A stretch of 64,000 nt of DNA from Lonicera japonica (GCA_021464415.1 CM038465.1:19065839-19129838); one strand, 5' to 3'; counted from the first letter of the stretch, positions 46,516 through 59,530 are shown. Program-made: numbers and translations. Notes: a model not told the origin generated them from the letters alone.

Positions 46516-49106
46516 TGTAACACCCGGTTTCCTTATCGCTTGCAAATCGCGGCCCATATCGCGTATAAGACTTAATTTGGCTCCGGGCAGCCAAATTGGG
46601 TTCTGGAAAGGTTGGAATGGTTTGGAAACTTCCAATAAGTCATATTAACGTATTTAAGTGTGTCATAATGACCATAAGTTTTTTCGGGTGGCTCGGACGA
46701 AAATCGGGTCGAAAATCACAAGTTTCGATCCTACGCGATTGATGATTTTTATCCAACTTTGGAAGACCATAACTTCTTCATCCGAACTCCAAATGAGTCC
46801 CCATTTTCGGCTACGTCTTCAGTTCAATGCCCTCTACAACTTTCGTGTTTTGGACGAGACCCAATTCCAACTCCTTGAGGCCCAAAAGTGCATGTGAAGT
46901 CGAGCTATTGACCAAAAGCTGAAAGGGGCACCTCCAGGCCTAGGGAGTCGACTCCATGAACAGTAGGGAGTCGACTCCATCGCGCTGGACAGGTTTTATA
47001 TATATTTCTTCTTCTCCTTTCATCCTCATTTCACCCCACCAATTGGAGAGCCTTTAGAGAGAGATTGGGGGCGATTTTGGGGAGGATCTCGTGATCATCT
47101 AAGGCAATTTCTTCCGCATCAAAACCACGCTATCATCACCATCTTCATCATCTTCTCCACCTTCATCCACCATTTCTAGGGTTTGGAGCTTCAAATTGGG
47201 GGTTTTCGTATCCGTGCTTCCTCGGCTCAATTCGTTGGCGATTCTTCGAGGGATTGACCCTCCTAAGGTGGGAACAATAGTATTTTAACAAGATTTCTTA
47301 CGATTACATCTTATTCACCTCAAATCAAACTAAACCTAGGGTTTTTCTACCTAAATTGCACATTCATGGGGTTTGGGTTGATTTCTCTTATTTCTTTGGT
47401 TGATTTGGACTTGATATGATTATATATGGTGGATTATACTAGAAATTGCCATTTCTATCTTAATTTCCTAAAGTTTGGTATGAAACCCCTATATACGGAT
47501 ATGATTATGGACTATATACTATGATACGCATATATGCAATGCGATACATGATTTTATAAGTATGTTTTGGGACAAAGTACATATATTGGTGGTATTGTTG
47601 TTGTGTTTTTAGCTATAAACCATATTTATGAGATTTTCTACTTACCTAGCCAGTCCGTAAGTATGCTGGTCAAATATATATATATGTTTTGAATAAACCA
47701 AGTCTTTAAATCATATTGGGAGGCTAATTGGGAACTCGTATCCATTGTTTTATTGTGTTAGACTTGGCTTGGGGCCAAATTGATGAAAATATGTGAAACC
47801 TCCCAAACTAAGGATTTTTCTGGTTTCCTTTATTAATTGACGGACTTGGCAGATCTTGTACAACCTTAACAACAATACCACTACGTGTTTTACAAAGTGT
47901 GTAAGTACCCATAACATGGATGGATATACATATATACGAGTTATACAAATATACATGGAATATATGTATTTGCATAACTGTACATGTTGGATTCTATATT
48001 CTTGTGATTTCATTGATTTGATGTATTTATGATTATTGTGATTTTACATCGGATGGCCACACCGTTCGTACTAGATAGATGGTGATTACCGGTAGCGTAT
48101 AGCCTTGGTGGCTACGTGAGTATTATTGTAGCGTGCGCCTTTATGGTGGCGTGAGGTAGCGTATGCCTGTGTGGCTGCGTGAGGTAGCGTATGCCTGTGT
48201 GGCTGCGTCAGGTAGCGTCTAGGTGGACCTGGTAGGTGGTCCCTGCCTTGGGCAGAAGAAACCGAGTGCCGGCTATCTCTGTACAGTAGATATATGAAAA
48301 TCCTAGACGTGAGTTTGATATATGTGATTGATGTGATAGATCTAGTCGCGGTGTTGTGGCATATGTAGTACGATGATGTATATGTATACTTACATTGCTT
48401 TTCTTGTACTTTGGGTTGGGGACATTATATATACATATTTCACGAAAAGGTTTTCCATACATTGGCTGCTTCTTAAATGTATTGTATACGTACATGTATT
48501 TACAACTGTATATACATACTTCTACGCAGAGGAGATTTATCACACAGAAGCAGCATATAAACCAACTTTACTTTCATTATATTGCATTGCATGGCATGCA
48601 TGATTTCTAACCTATTCTCCTATACAAACTCTTATAGTTCCCACTGAGCCCGTTTGGCTCACTCCCATTTTCCAAACCAGGTTTTGCAGGTGTTCGCGGG
48701 AATGGTACGAGTACAAGTCTAGATAGCTCTGATGAACCCTGATCACTTAGTCGTTATAAAACGACTCATGTATTACTTGATTAGTTAGTATATGACTATG
48801 TATTATAGTGTTGTATTTTGATATAAAGTTCATTAAGATTGAGACCTCAGTTGAGGCTTTGTATAAATGATTTTCCTTAAATGTGGAGTATCTATTGAAT
48901 ATGGATTGTATATAAATTCTAACAGGTTTTGGTATTGCTTTATTAATAAACTCCACATGTCCAATTTTCAAAAATTACTACTTTATATAGAATTCCCTTT
49001 TTATATTAGTTATGGTCTATGCCTTTTTACCTGTCGTCGCGTACGACTCCGTGGCTAACCGGGTCCCAGAGGTGAAATCCTCTAAATGGGATTTCGGGGC
49101 GTCACA
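46516..49106 (+). mobile_element. Solo LTR splitting the transposase gene, 2,591 bp
   Basis: Starts TGTAACACCCGG and ends GGGGCGTCACA, with a perfect 5-bp duplication AATCC at 46511-46515 and 49107-49111. It belongs to the same broad Ty3-type LTR group as 54432-57219 (shared 'tttcgtgttttgg' and, near the end, 'actgagc…cccattttccaaac…ttttgcagg' sequence). A TATA-rich box is at about 46997-47004, with two perfect GGAGTCGACTCC palindromes upstream at 46944-46955 and 46967-46978. Short repeats 'gtagcgtatgcctgtgtggctgcgtgag' (in parts) lie at 48090-48220. Confidence 0.92.
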
Positions 49107-49111
49107 AATCC

Positions 49112-50692
49112 CAAGTCTCTTTACTTTCAACCTCAACAACACACCAGGCAATATGGAAAATGTGGTTATTTCCATCCCTACCAATAGTAATTAATAGCTC
49201 ACAATAACAAAAACCCTTAAAAAAACACCATCTACACCTATGATATAGGTCTGCAACCAGCCTTCAAACACACATACATTCTCAAAACATAAGCTTGTTT
49301 TGTTGGGTCAGATTTGTCAACATGTATCTTCACTATACTACCAGGATTTGACCTAATAATCTTTCCAGCATAGTCCCAAACTTTACCATAATGTTCCACT
49401 AAAGCTTCTTCTACCTCACCCAAAGCCCTTTTCTTTGCCCGAAAACACTGTGATGTGGACACTTCAACTGAGTATTTTTCTAGGATATCTGCTTTGAAGT
49501 CTTTCAACTTCCAATTAGGAGAAGAAGTGAGTTTCTTTCTATACTTCATTGCAAGCCATTTTGAAGTAATAAGTCTATTTTTAAAATTTCTAACACACTT
49601 ATGGACATTATTTAAAAATTTGATTTGAAAGCTACTTTCATTCTGCATCCAACTTGCCCACAACCTAAAAGGATAGCCCTTGGGACAAATGGCAAGCAAA
49701 TTCTGACTACTGTTTATATCAAACTTTATTGGATAACCCCTAACCATAGCATAACTGGTTAAACAATCTTTTATTTTGTGAGGGTTTGCAAATTTCATCC
49801 CCTTAACTGGTTCACTCCAACCTTTATCAGACTTTGGATTAAAAGCTAGAAAATTAGATTTAAACCTAACACCCTCTTCTCCATCACTAGAATCTGGGCT
49901 ATAATATTCATCAGAAGCTGCATAATCACTACCATATTCATCCCCACCACCCTCATGAGTTGGAACTGACATCTCATTCACCTCTCTCCTAGACACCCCA
50001 ACACTATTCTTAGAATTGCCATACTTTCACTCGAGTCTTTTTTTCCTAATATCAATCAATTCCTCATCATCTTCACTAACAAAGTCCAAACTATGTGTTT
50101 CACTCTCTTCCTCACTCCCCACATATAAGTCATCACTATCTTCACTATCATGTCCTACCCCAATATCCTCACCAACTGCCTCACCCTCTGTTTCTATCTC
50201 ATGACCTCCCTCACCACCTCCCTCATCATTTGTCTCTGCCTCATCACCTTTCTCACCCTGTGTATCAACAACTCCGTCACTATTCCCACCCCCCTCAATA
50301 ACTACCTCTTGAGTTATTTGACCCAGACCATCATCTTTAGTACAACCCAAAAGCTCAACTTCACTCGAATTGTGTTCAACATAGACCTACAAAACCCCAG
50401 TGATATAAACAAATTCTAACATCTTAGCGACGTCGTTATCATCATTTATGAACCTCAACCCACTTTCTAAGGTCATTATAAGAACTTTATAGAATAATTT
50501 GGACACATTATTGCACCCAATTTCCTCTACCAGTCCATTTAGCTCAAAATATGATATTTTATCTAGATCTACATTGTAAATGTACTTCATATGACCCCCT
50601 AAATATACTAACATAATGTCATTAGAAAATACCCCACCATGATGCACACATAAGATAAACTCTGCGTGGAAAGAAACAAACAAAATTTGCAT
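49112..50692 (-). pseudogene. MURA-like transposase gene, N-terminal half
   Basis: Minus strand, one main frame from about 50692. An N-terminal PB1-like module of plant MULE transposases comes first (LVYLGGHMKYIYNVDLDKIS), then an Asp/Glu-rich linker (50330-50030). Next is the MuDR DNA-binding domain (FANPHKIKDCLTSYAMVRGY; LWASWMQNESSFQIK), then CRPIS leading to the catalytic core (first catalytic Asp region near 49235; GRDGNNHIFHIAW near 49170), up to the LTR at 49111. In-frame stops at about 50387 (TAG) and 50027 (TGA), and a frame change after 49240. Family length is roughly 700-900 residues, which fits the two halves together. Confidence 0.87.
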
Positions 50693-51395
50693 GGATATAA
50701 GTCACTAAAATTAATAATAAAGAGCAATCCAAAACAGAAAGTATAAATCCACTTCTTAAAAATGGGACCACTAAACAAATATATACATATTCTACATTTG
50801 GGACCATTATAAAGCAACAAAACAGAGCATATATTACTACTACTGTCTACTTTAGGCACATTAATCCAAGAAAAAAAAAACAAATATACGAGACCACTAT
50901 AACAACACACATAAAGAACAAAGGGTTTGTTCCCTTACAACCTAACAATTGAAGCAACAATAACATTAATATATGGGACCACTATAACAAAACACATCAA
51001 AAATTAGGGTATGTTCCCTTACTGCCTAGCAATGGAATCAATAAGAACTTATAAAAACATGGTTTGAAGTATATTACTCTTCTAATAATTCTTAAAAAAA
51101 TATTTAGGGCTTAAAAAATTGATATTTGAAGTTAGGGCTTTCGTAATACCTAGGCAGACATTTTCCATTATGATTTCAAACCCTTTCTTCACATTCGCCT
51201 TCACCGATTTAGGGTTTTGCCTTCACTGATTTTGGATTTCGCCTTCAACAATTTAGGGTTCTCTCTCCCAGTGTTTCTCTCTCTAGCTTTGTAAAATGAG
51301 GTAGAGTTTTACGTGTTAAGGTTTTAAATTTTTTTCTGATTTTATAAAACATATCTGACTGTGCATAAACGTGGCATCCAGCTTTGACAAATGGG
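50693..51395 (-). other. MULE 5' flank of the transposase gene
   Basis: AT-rich, non-coding. Contains duplicated phrases ('gggaccactataacaa…cacat' three times, 50770-51000) and an 'agggtttcgccttc'-like short repeat at 51200-51260. It presumably holds the transposase promoter; no element could be pinned down. Confidence 0.4.
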
Positions 51396-51552
51396 TGCCA
51401 CATCAGATTTCAATTGACGGAGTTTGTATGGTGTATTAACAGAAGGGATTTTCGAAACCAAATAAAAAGTATAATGTTATTTTTGAAAAAAAAAGTATAT
51501 TGTATCGAATGGAATTTCGGTGACAGTACGATGTACTAAAATGTAGTTAATC
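51396..51552. repeat. Right terminal inverted repeat of the large MULE
   Basis: Partner of 42935-43093. Ends ...TACGATGTACTAAAATGTAGTTAATC. Confidence 0.9.
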
Positions 51553-52169
51553 TAACAAATAATTACTGACAATAAAACATCATGGGGAAAACAAAATAAT
51601 ATGATACTAAAAGAGTGTATCTTTAACCTTATGTCTCATATATGATCTCTCCATATAACATCATATCAATAATCTCACCAGTAGTTTATACTTTATACAA
51701 ATAGTCATTAACATGTTTATCATAAAATTTATTCGTCATCACTTTACGTAATAGTAAGTTTTCAATCAAAATCAATATAAACTTTCCATAAAATTTGAGT
51801 ATTTTAATGTTCATATTCACTTGTTATGAAAGCCAAATCAAACAATAAACACATCAATTTTACCAATTTATAATATTATACCAAACTTTAGCAAAACATT
51901 TCCATCTTGATGGGTTTCAAGTCAAATTATAATGATTCATATGTATACGTGGGGAAAACTTGTTGGATCATCAAATCAAAACAATAAGAAACCCAAATCA
52001 ATCATAAACAACAAATAATCCAACCCAAATCTCATGCATGCATATAAACCTTACTCCAAAATAGACATTAGAGCTTCAGTGAAGTCGCTGCTCCAGTGAC
52101 CACTACTGGATCTTCGATGACCTAATTAGGTCGAAACTCCGATGGGCGGCGAAAGTTGGTAAGGGTTAA
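51553..52169. other. AT-rich DNA between the MULE and element B
   Basis: Nothing supportable. The last 60 bases ('cagtgaccactactggatct') have no recognised homologue in the window. Confidence 0.4.
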
Positions 52170-54222
52170 TGTGAACAACTCATTTTGCGACCCTCACAAG
52201 AAATCCGAACTCTAGAAAAATGAGCACGCATGCATGTACGAGCATTTTTAGATGCACACAAACTATATACAAGTGATAAAGGTCAAAGAAGGAAGCCAAA
52301 AAGATACCTAGATGAGAAGTTACGAGAATTATCAGAAATTGCCGAAATCAAAAACCGTCAAAACTCTTGGAAACTTGTGAAAGCAGAGTTACCCAATTCT
52401 GATCATCGTCAAACTTTGAGGATTGTTGGACATTACGATAAGGAGTAGCATACTCAAAACTTAGCTCGATCCGAAGGTCGAATCTCCGAAAATTCAAAAA
52501 ATCGGGAGTTCGTTTTGGGTAATCAAAAGACGACCTTCTCGAACTCCAAATGATCTAAAGTTTGTTCAGTAGAAAGGTCATGTTTTGGGGAAGAACATAT
52601 CCAAAATTCATCTTTATTGGACATGGGATCATCAAGAATCAATTTGTTTATCATGCAATTCTAGTCTTAATGTCCTTCATAGCAATTAAAGTAATGGAGG
52701 CCTTCCCGAACTCTGATCGATCTCAAATTTGGAAACAATCTAGAAAACATTGGGAGGAAAAATATATTAAAAATTCAGAAAATCCAACGGTTAGAAGTTT
52801 ACTTGTCATACAACAAGTGAAGTTGTTATACGCAAGTACGTTTCCTACACAGGAACAACTCTTTGTACAAATCTGAGGAGACCGAGTCCTTCCCGAACTC
52901 CGATTGTCTTAAATTTTTTGTAGTGTCTAGAAGACTTATATTGGCAATACATATCCAAAAATCATCATCATCCAACGGTTAGAACTAGACTTTTTGTACA
53001 AACAAGTGACCTTGTTTACAACAAGTACCTTTCCTATGTGGAAGCAAACTCTTTGTACCAATCAGAGCAAAAGGAGTGGTTCCCGAACTCCGATCGACCT
53101 CAAATTTTGACACGATCTAGAAGACTTCTATTACCAACACATATCCACAAATCCGCATGATCCAATGATGGGAAGGCTTTGCGATAAGCTCCAAGAGTCC
53201 TTGTTGCAATCTATTTTCTTGCTCTCCAAGCATTTTTTCTACTATAAATAAACCACCCTGCATTCATATTTTCCATCAACAATCAAGGAAATTTTGTGGT
53301 ACACACTAAAAGACCCTTATTCTCTCCCTCCAAGGGGGCACAAGTATATTTTTCTCTCTTTTTATTTATTTATTAGTTTTATAATTCATACTCTTGTCTG
53401 CATAATTACTGTTACTTGATAGCTTTTCAAAACCCTGTTTCAAATTATTTTTCAAAACCAAAGGCATATAACAAACCATAATCCAATTTCAAAATAGTAT
53501 TATTACTTTCTTACTTTTCCAAAAGCCCGGATTAGTGGTATTGTTATACGAAAGAATCGATAATCGCCATATATCCAATCTAACTCTTAGATTGCGGTCT
53601 ATATGTGATAAATACTTGATTATGAGAGCACTAATGCCATCTATACCAGTTTAATCAATAGACTATGGTATACGAACGGTCAAGTCGCCTCATATCACAT
53701 CGAATATAAGATTCCGCATCGAATCAGTTTTCGAAAAGTGCAATGCTTTACAAAATCACTTGTTTCATTGCATTTATTATTATCAAACTCTCTATTTTAA
53801 ATCATACACACACACACACTTATTTTCAAAATCATGGGCGAACTAAGAAACACATCATTTTCATCCCATCCTTAAAATCCCTGTTTCTAAGGCAAGCACG
53901 GAAAGCTTTAAAGTAATAGCAATAGCATGCATAAACTGAATTATAACACGTGCATATCTTACTCAAGAGACCGAAAGGGCGAATTGGGTGCCTAACACCT
54001 TCCCAATTCTTAACTTAATCCCCAAACCTTCGAATCAACTAGTTTCGTATACATTGTGTATAAGATGATATTTAGTCCATAAATACGTCTCTTTTACACA
54101 AACATTTTGTTTGTTTAGTAAAACAAACTGGCGACTCTTATTCTTTTCAAAAAATGATTTTCAAAGCAAACACGAAATTGCCACCCATGAGGACTCAGGC
54201 ATCGAGAACGCTGGTTCTCACA
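52170..54222 (+). repeat. 5' LTR of element B
   Basis: 2,053 bp, starts TGTGAACAACTCATTTTGCG, ends GGTTCTCACA before the PBS. TATAAATA is at 53243-53250. The DNA before it carries repeated ACTTGT/ACAAGT words (about 52801-52840 and 52990-53030) in place of the CCACACGAC hairpins of element A. Near 53955-54000 the phrase 'gaccgaaagggcgaattggg' is shared with the minus-strand solo LTR at 57382-58500. Confidence 0.88.
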
Positions 54223-54242
54223 GTGGCGACTCTGTTGGGGAT
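54223..54242 (+). promoter_or_regulatory. Primer-binding site of element B
   Basis: GTGGCGACTCTGTTGGGGAT immediately follows the LTR end and aligns with the site in element A. Confidence 0.8.
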
Positions 54243-54431
54243 TTTTTTAAGAGGATTCGACTCTAAACAAGAGTAGAATATGCATGGATAATCGTTTCTA
54301 TTTGCATGCTTTCTTTTTCGGCATTAGTCTCAGGATAACATATATGCAATTTAGGTGGAGGATACCCTGATTCCTTTTTTGTTTGTAATAATTGTTTGAG
54401 GAAAATATTTTCATAAATAAAAATTGAAAGT

Positions 54432-57219
54432 TGTAATACCCCATATTTCAAGGTATATTAATTGGGTTGAGTATAGCTTACTTTAATCATATTAGTTGAA
54501 GTGAATAAGAATTAAATGTTAACTTTATACAAGTGAGGGGTGAAATTTCATGTAATGGAGTCTCGTGGTATTTTAATATATCTTATTATGTTGTATTAGG
54601 TTTCTTTACACTCATGTAAGTGATCGTTTAGTGATTTGGGAGGTCTGAATCAATTTTGGTTTGTAAATCATGAGTTTTGATCCTACGCGATTTTCTTGTT
54701 TTTTAGGCAACTTTGGATTATCGTAACTTTCTCATCTTTTATCCGATTTGACTGTCGTTTGTTCCTACTGCTACATTTCATAGCATTCTACAACTTTTGT
54801 GTTTTGGCCGAAGTCCAATTCGTACTCCTCATTGATCAAAACCGGGCCCAAAGTAGGTCCATCGTTAAATTCTGGTCATTCGGTAGCGCTTTGGCAGAGC
54901 ACTGTCTTCGGTAAATTTCTGGAAACGATTGGTCCACAATTTGGGAAACCTTTCTCTTAGGAAGTTGTAGAGATTTGAAATACCTTTCCGTGGTCATAAA
55001 GAACACCTCGATCGGAGTTCCAAGTCAAAAGTTATGGCCAAAACAAAAACAGTGCTCCATAACCAAAAATCTGCGCGCCAGTTACTGTAGCAACCGACTT
55101 AAAGTGGATTAAAGCTCGTTTTAAGCTATTTTTCACCTATTTTCGAACCAACCTCTTCCACAAAATTCTAGAGGGTTCTAGAGAGAGAAAGATAGGTGTT
55201 CTTGAGCAATCCTTAGCTATTTTCACTCCCGATTGAAGGATTAAACATCGAAAAATATCTGAAACACCTCCTAGCTTACTATTCATCATCTTCTACCTTG
55301 AGGATTCTTTGGGGAAGGCTTGAAACAGCAATTTTCTTTCTTCTTTCTCACTCATAAATCGAGGTAGGGGTATTTTCTTGGTTTTTGAAACTTAATAAAC
55401 TTGTTTATATGTTTTCAAATAGGTTTATACACATATGTTGTGCTCTTGCTCGATTATTGAAATCGGTGGTTTAATTAACCTATATGTGATATAAATGGAT
55501 GATGTGAAACATGATTGAGGATTTGTTTATTAGAATATATAGCTTATTCATGAATATTTGGGTTATAAATACATGGATAGAAGCAAGATGTGCCTTCTAA
55601 GCTATATATTTACAGGTCAACGATTCATACGGATGTTCTTTGGATGTGTATGTGTTGGGTTGACACAAAAATGATTAGTAAAGGATTTTGTATACACTAA
55701 AGAACATGGACATGGATTGAATAGAGTTTATATGGCATATTTTGTTTCTATTTTATATAAGATGCATGAGTTGGAACAAGATATGCCACTTGAACTTAAC
55801 ATTTATGTAATATAGACTTGTGAGTGATGTTCCGTAGATATACATGCTTGGCGATATCCAAATGGATTTGTAAATGGATTATGTATATACTAAGGAACAT
55901 GGATACATGATGAATGAAGTTTAAGTGGCATGTGTTACTTATTAGTTGTCATAAAGAGCATGCATGCATGTTGTGCATCACTATTGTGTCAACCGCACTT
56001 TTGAAGATTTTTTGGCAAGCTCGGATTCCCATATGGCCTATTGAATGGACGTGTATCTCTTATTATGATGCTGAAAGCTTCATTTATATATATATATATA
56101 TATCTTCTCATAGGCTATATGGAGGCTTATTTCTCCTGACAATTCATAGCAACTTTATTTATATCTTGAATATTGTCTTATCGAATACGATTGGTTGATT
56201 GATTTCTTGGAAATGATTGAACTTGGTCATGGATGACCATAGGTGATATGAATTATGTATGAATATATGTTTTCATGGTGCTTGTCGAGATGGGAAAATA
56301 GGCAGGGCCCGGTGCCCTTGGGTTGAAAAGCCCTAAACCCCTAGGAGATATTTTTTGGCCGCCTATAAGCCATCGGTGAAAGACCCGGGAACCTAGGCAT
56401 TGGTAATGCACCATTGGTTTGATTATTTTCTGTGGAAGATGGACCGGTTGTTGTTCCACTTCCTGGGTATAATGACAGTATTCCATTTTAAGGCCATAAA
56501 TTCTATGATGAGATTCCAGTTCAGGTTCTCGTTGACAGGAACTATGATTATGTTGTATACTCTTGGAGCGAATGGATTTTATATGGCTATCTTGGCTTGG
56601 TTTCTCAACGGTATGCATCGTCAAGATTCAGAATTTGGTTGACACAAAGGGAGGTAACCTGCATATGCATGAGCACGCATCATCATGAACTAGTTATCTT
56701 TTGTGATATTTTATAAATAATGGTTAGATTATACGAATGAAAAGGTTTACTTGGTTTACAGTAATAAATTAAGGAATGTCTTCCAAATTTTTCCTTTACA
56801 TTTCCCCCCTACTGAGCGATATGCTCACCCCGTTTTTCTAAACTATACAGGTATTCAGGAGTCTAAAGAGAATATGGACGCGAAGGGACCAGGAATGAGT
56901 TAGTGGCTCTGAATACAGATGTATTTTTGTTATGTACATGTTATCGCGGAAGCCACGGCTAGCCCGGAGTGCAGTATATTATCATGAAATTACTCAGATG
57001 GTTTTAAAACTATTATATACATGTTTATATGTTTGTATACAGTATTATCATCGTCAGTATGATTATGAAACAATTGTTTGACATGTATAATGGTACTATT
57101 TGGATTTCTTTGTGCATTTTACATTATATATACCCATTTTAGTCAATCTAAGATGGGTTAGTGACATTCCAGGCCTTAATTACGGGTGTTGTCCCAATAA
57201 TTAGGGCGGGGGTGTTACA
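54432..57219 (+). mobile_element. Solo LTR nested in element B leader, 2,788 bp
   Basis: Starts TGTAATACCCCATATTTC, ends GGGGGTGTTACA. Flanks AAAGT (54427-54431) and AACGT (57220-57224) are a target duplication with one mismatch, and element A reads across the site ('aaattgaaaatactcgaac'). Near its end is 'ctgagcgatatgctcacccc', a motif kept in this LTR group. An (AT)n tract lies at about 56085-56103. A diverged, 5'-truncated relative begins at 62944. Confidence 0.88.
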
Positions 57220-57381
57220 AACGTATTCGAACAAACCCTAGAGCGCTTTTCATAATGTACCTCCATAATTATTATTTTGCACGCTCCCACTATCATCATG
57301 CATTATCGCGAGTGTGAATTTACCCTATCAATCTCCGGACCAAAGTCGTGACTAGGCCATGGACTTTTGGGTCTACACTAG

Positions 57382-58500
57382 TGTGAGAATCCGCAAATGC
57401 GACCCCCGGGTTCTCGTTCCCGTTGGTGGGCGTCTGAAACATCGGAAAGGATTCCGTTGTTCCATTTGCTTCTATGTGTTGATAATTCATATCGGGAGTC
57501 CCTCTATCCTATTTCTAGATGCAAGAGGGTTCGTTCAGAGTCGCCAGTACTTTTTACGAGAAAACGGACAAAATGATTGTGTAAGAGGGAAGGCTACAGA
57601 TAAGCCTTTCTTTACACGTTTGTCTACGAAACCAGGATTCTATAGGGTTCGGGAACTATATTATGGTTCGGGAAGGTGTTAAGCACCCATTCCGCCCTTT
57701 CGGTCTCTAGTGGTCTTATATGTTTATTCTATGTTGGAAAACTTGGATGCTTTTACTGATATTCTACTGCTTTCTGGAAATAACTAATGAAAACCTGTTT
57801 TTCGAGCGCGTTAGAAATCTACCACAACCATGTCGCCACTTCGCTTACTAGGACGGGGATATATAAGAATAAGAGAGAGAAAATATAATACGGCAGAAAA
57901 GACCTCCGGCGAATATTAGCTTTTCCTCTTAGAAATATTTCCAGCGGTCTGACTCTAGAAGGTGGCACACCGGGTGCCAAGATTAGATCCGAGACTCTTG
58001 CGGAAATAAATGTTATCGCAGATGCTTCCGGAGAAGGCTTAAAGATTAGAAAATATGAGAGAGAATAAGGAATTTTAGTATAGAAATTGTGGCGAGAAGT
58101 TGCCGTCCTAGAACCCTTGGGGGTGTTGGCCTATTTATAGTGCTCGGGAGAGATTGTCGCGCGACATTCCCCCAGAAAGGGCAAGTGTCGCGCGACATAT
58201 CTCTTTGTCGCGCGACAAACGGCTGAAGTGATGGATTCTGACACTGTGATGTGTCAGAAAGTGGTTGGTCGGGTGCAGAGGGGTTTGTCGCTCGACAAGA
58301 CATGATTGTCGAGCGATATATCAGGGATTGTCACGCGACAATGTGATATGTCGTGCGACAATCTCTCTAAAAAATATGTTTGTTGGCCAACAAACCCACC
58401 AAGGGTAGTTTCGGGTGCTTGGGTGGGTCCCGGACCTAAAAACAGTAGTTCTCGAAGGTCGTTAGGGTTCTTGCGGGGGTCACGGATCGGGGTGTCTACA
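57382..58500 (-). mobile_element. Solo LTR of a Tat/Ogre-like family, minus orientation, 1,119 bp
   Basis: Flanked by a perfect ACTAG duplication (57377-57381, 58501-58505). Read on the minus strand it starts TGTAGACACCCCGATCC and ends GGATTCTCACA, and contains 'gagaccgaaagggcggaatg' like the LTR of element B, in opposite orientation. On the minus strand TATAAATAG (forward CTATTTATAG at 58131-58140) is preceded by seven copies of a TGTCGNNCGACA-type palindrome at 58155-58360. Short ORFs across it are not genes. Confidence 0.9.
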
Positions 58501-59309
58501 ACTAGCCAAAAGTGCCTGGGACCACTCTCCTTGGCCAAGTATCAAACTGAGGTATATCGTGTGACGATAATACTCACGTACTCATAATGTATATCAAAAG
58601 GTCCTTGCACGTACTCGCCCTTGGGGTATATAGCAAGACCTAGCCAAATAGGAGGGAGCCTAAACCTTACCCATCAAACCATGCTTGTATATAGGACGCG
58701 TCAACTTAGAACACATAAATGTCTGCATGTTCTTTTGACCGTCAGTCATGAGATTGGTGAACAAAAGGCCTTATCATACATACCAACTCTTGGTTTGGCA
58801 AATATGGCCAAAGGCTGTCCAACCCCGCCCGTAGAAATTCTTCACTAAAACTCGTTAGTGAGAATTTTCCTATCACTATTTTCATGAAAAAGCAACTCTA
58901 AGAGGAGAGAACTTCCCGATTTTCCTAAATGTTTTCCAAAATGTTTTCCAAAAAAATTAGTCATTTTCCAAAATGAATTTTTCGAAAATTGATTTTTAAA
59001 ATCGGAAGGTTATAAGGGCACCTCGGGAATTTATATTCTTACCCTAAACCTATCCACGAGGCACTCAAGTTATTGCTGTTGGTCTGTTTTCGCTAATCAC
59101 CAAAAAGTGGTTTTCGATTTTATTTTCCTGTCCAAGTCATAGTTTTCTGAGAATTATGTAACCCATGGAAAAATATTCATTTCCCGGTTAATCCCAAATT
59201 TTTTTCTCCCTATTCTTCACCACACTCGGATTATCTACGGCTAATACTAGTCGACTGGGCTGGTAGAGATAAAACTAGACGACTTATGAGATCAGACTCA
59301 CCACCGATC

Positions 59310-59530
59310 ATGCCTCTTCATTGCAACACCAAGCTACTACATCAAACCGAAGTCGACAATACTAAGGATAATTACAGTGAAGCTTCTCATGCAGCTAATT
59401 CGCCGCCTCGTCATGTTCTCTCGTAAACTGAAGGTGGTACCTTAACCCTTAAACATCTATATCATCTAATCCATGATCTGACCCAGTCTGTAGCCATCAT
59501 GAATGATCACTAAGTGGCCACCCAAGCCCA
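59310..59530 (+). pseudogene. Gag stub of element B
   Basis: ATG 59310 starts MPLHCNTKLLHQTEVDNTK, aligning with the gag start of element A at 18414. It runs into a stop after about 38 codons, and the Retrotrans_gag domain is missing: by about 59790 the sequence jumps to the 3' repeat region. B therefore lost gag by an internal deletion relative to A. Confidence 0.7.

Larger units (their letters stand above)
42935..51552 (-). mobile_element. Large Mutator-like element (autonomous type, decayed), 8.6 kb
   Basis: Inverted ends at 42935-43093 and 51396-51552 are about 90% identical over ~158 bp, beginning GATTAACTA-ATTTTAGTACATCG in both. Inside are a MURA-like transposase on the minus strand and a GRF zinc-finger gene on the plus strand, plus a nested solo LTR and a MITE. 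The expected 9-bp target duplication is not clear: both flanks are A-rich (…AACAAAAAAG / TAACAAATAA…), so the outer boundary may be off by a few bases. Confidence 0.88.

Noticed and set aside
42926..51561. A 9-bp target duplication for the large MULE
   Set aside because: Flanks are both A-rich but do not give a clear 9-bp match in register, so I did not claim one.
58046..58587. ORFs of 85-94 codons on both strands
   Set aside because: They lie entirely in the solo LTR or cross its edge, and overlap each other antiparallel.
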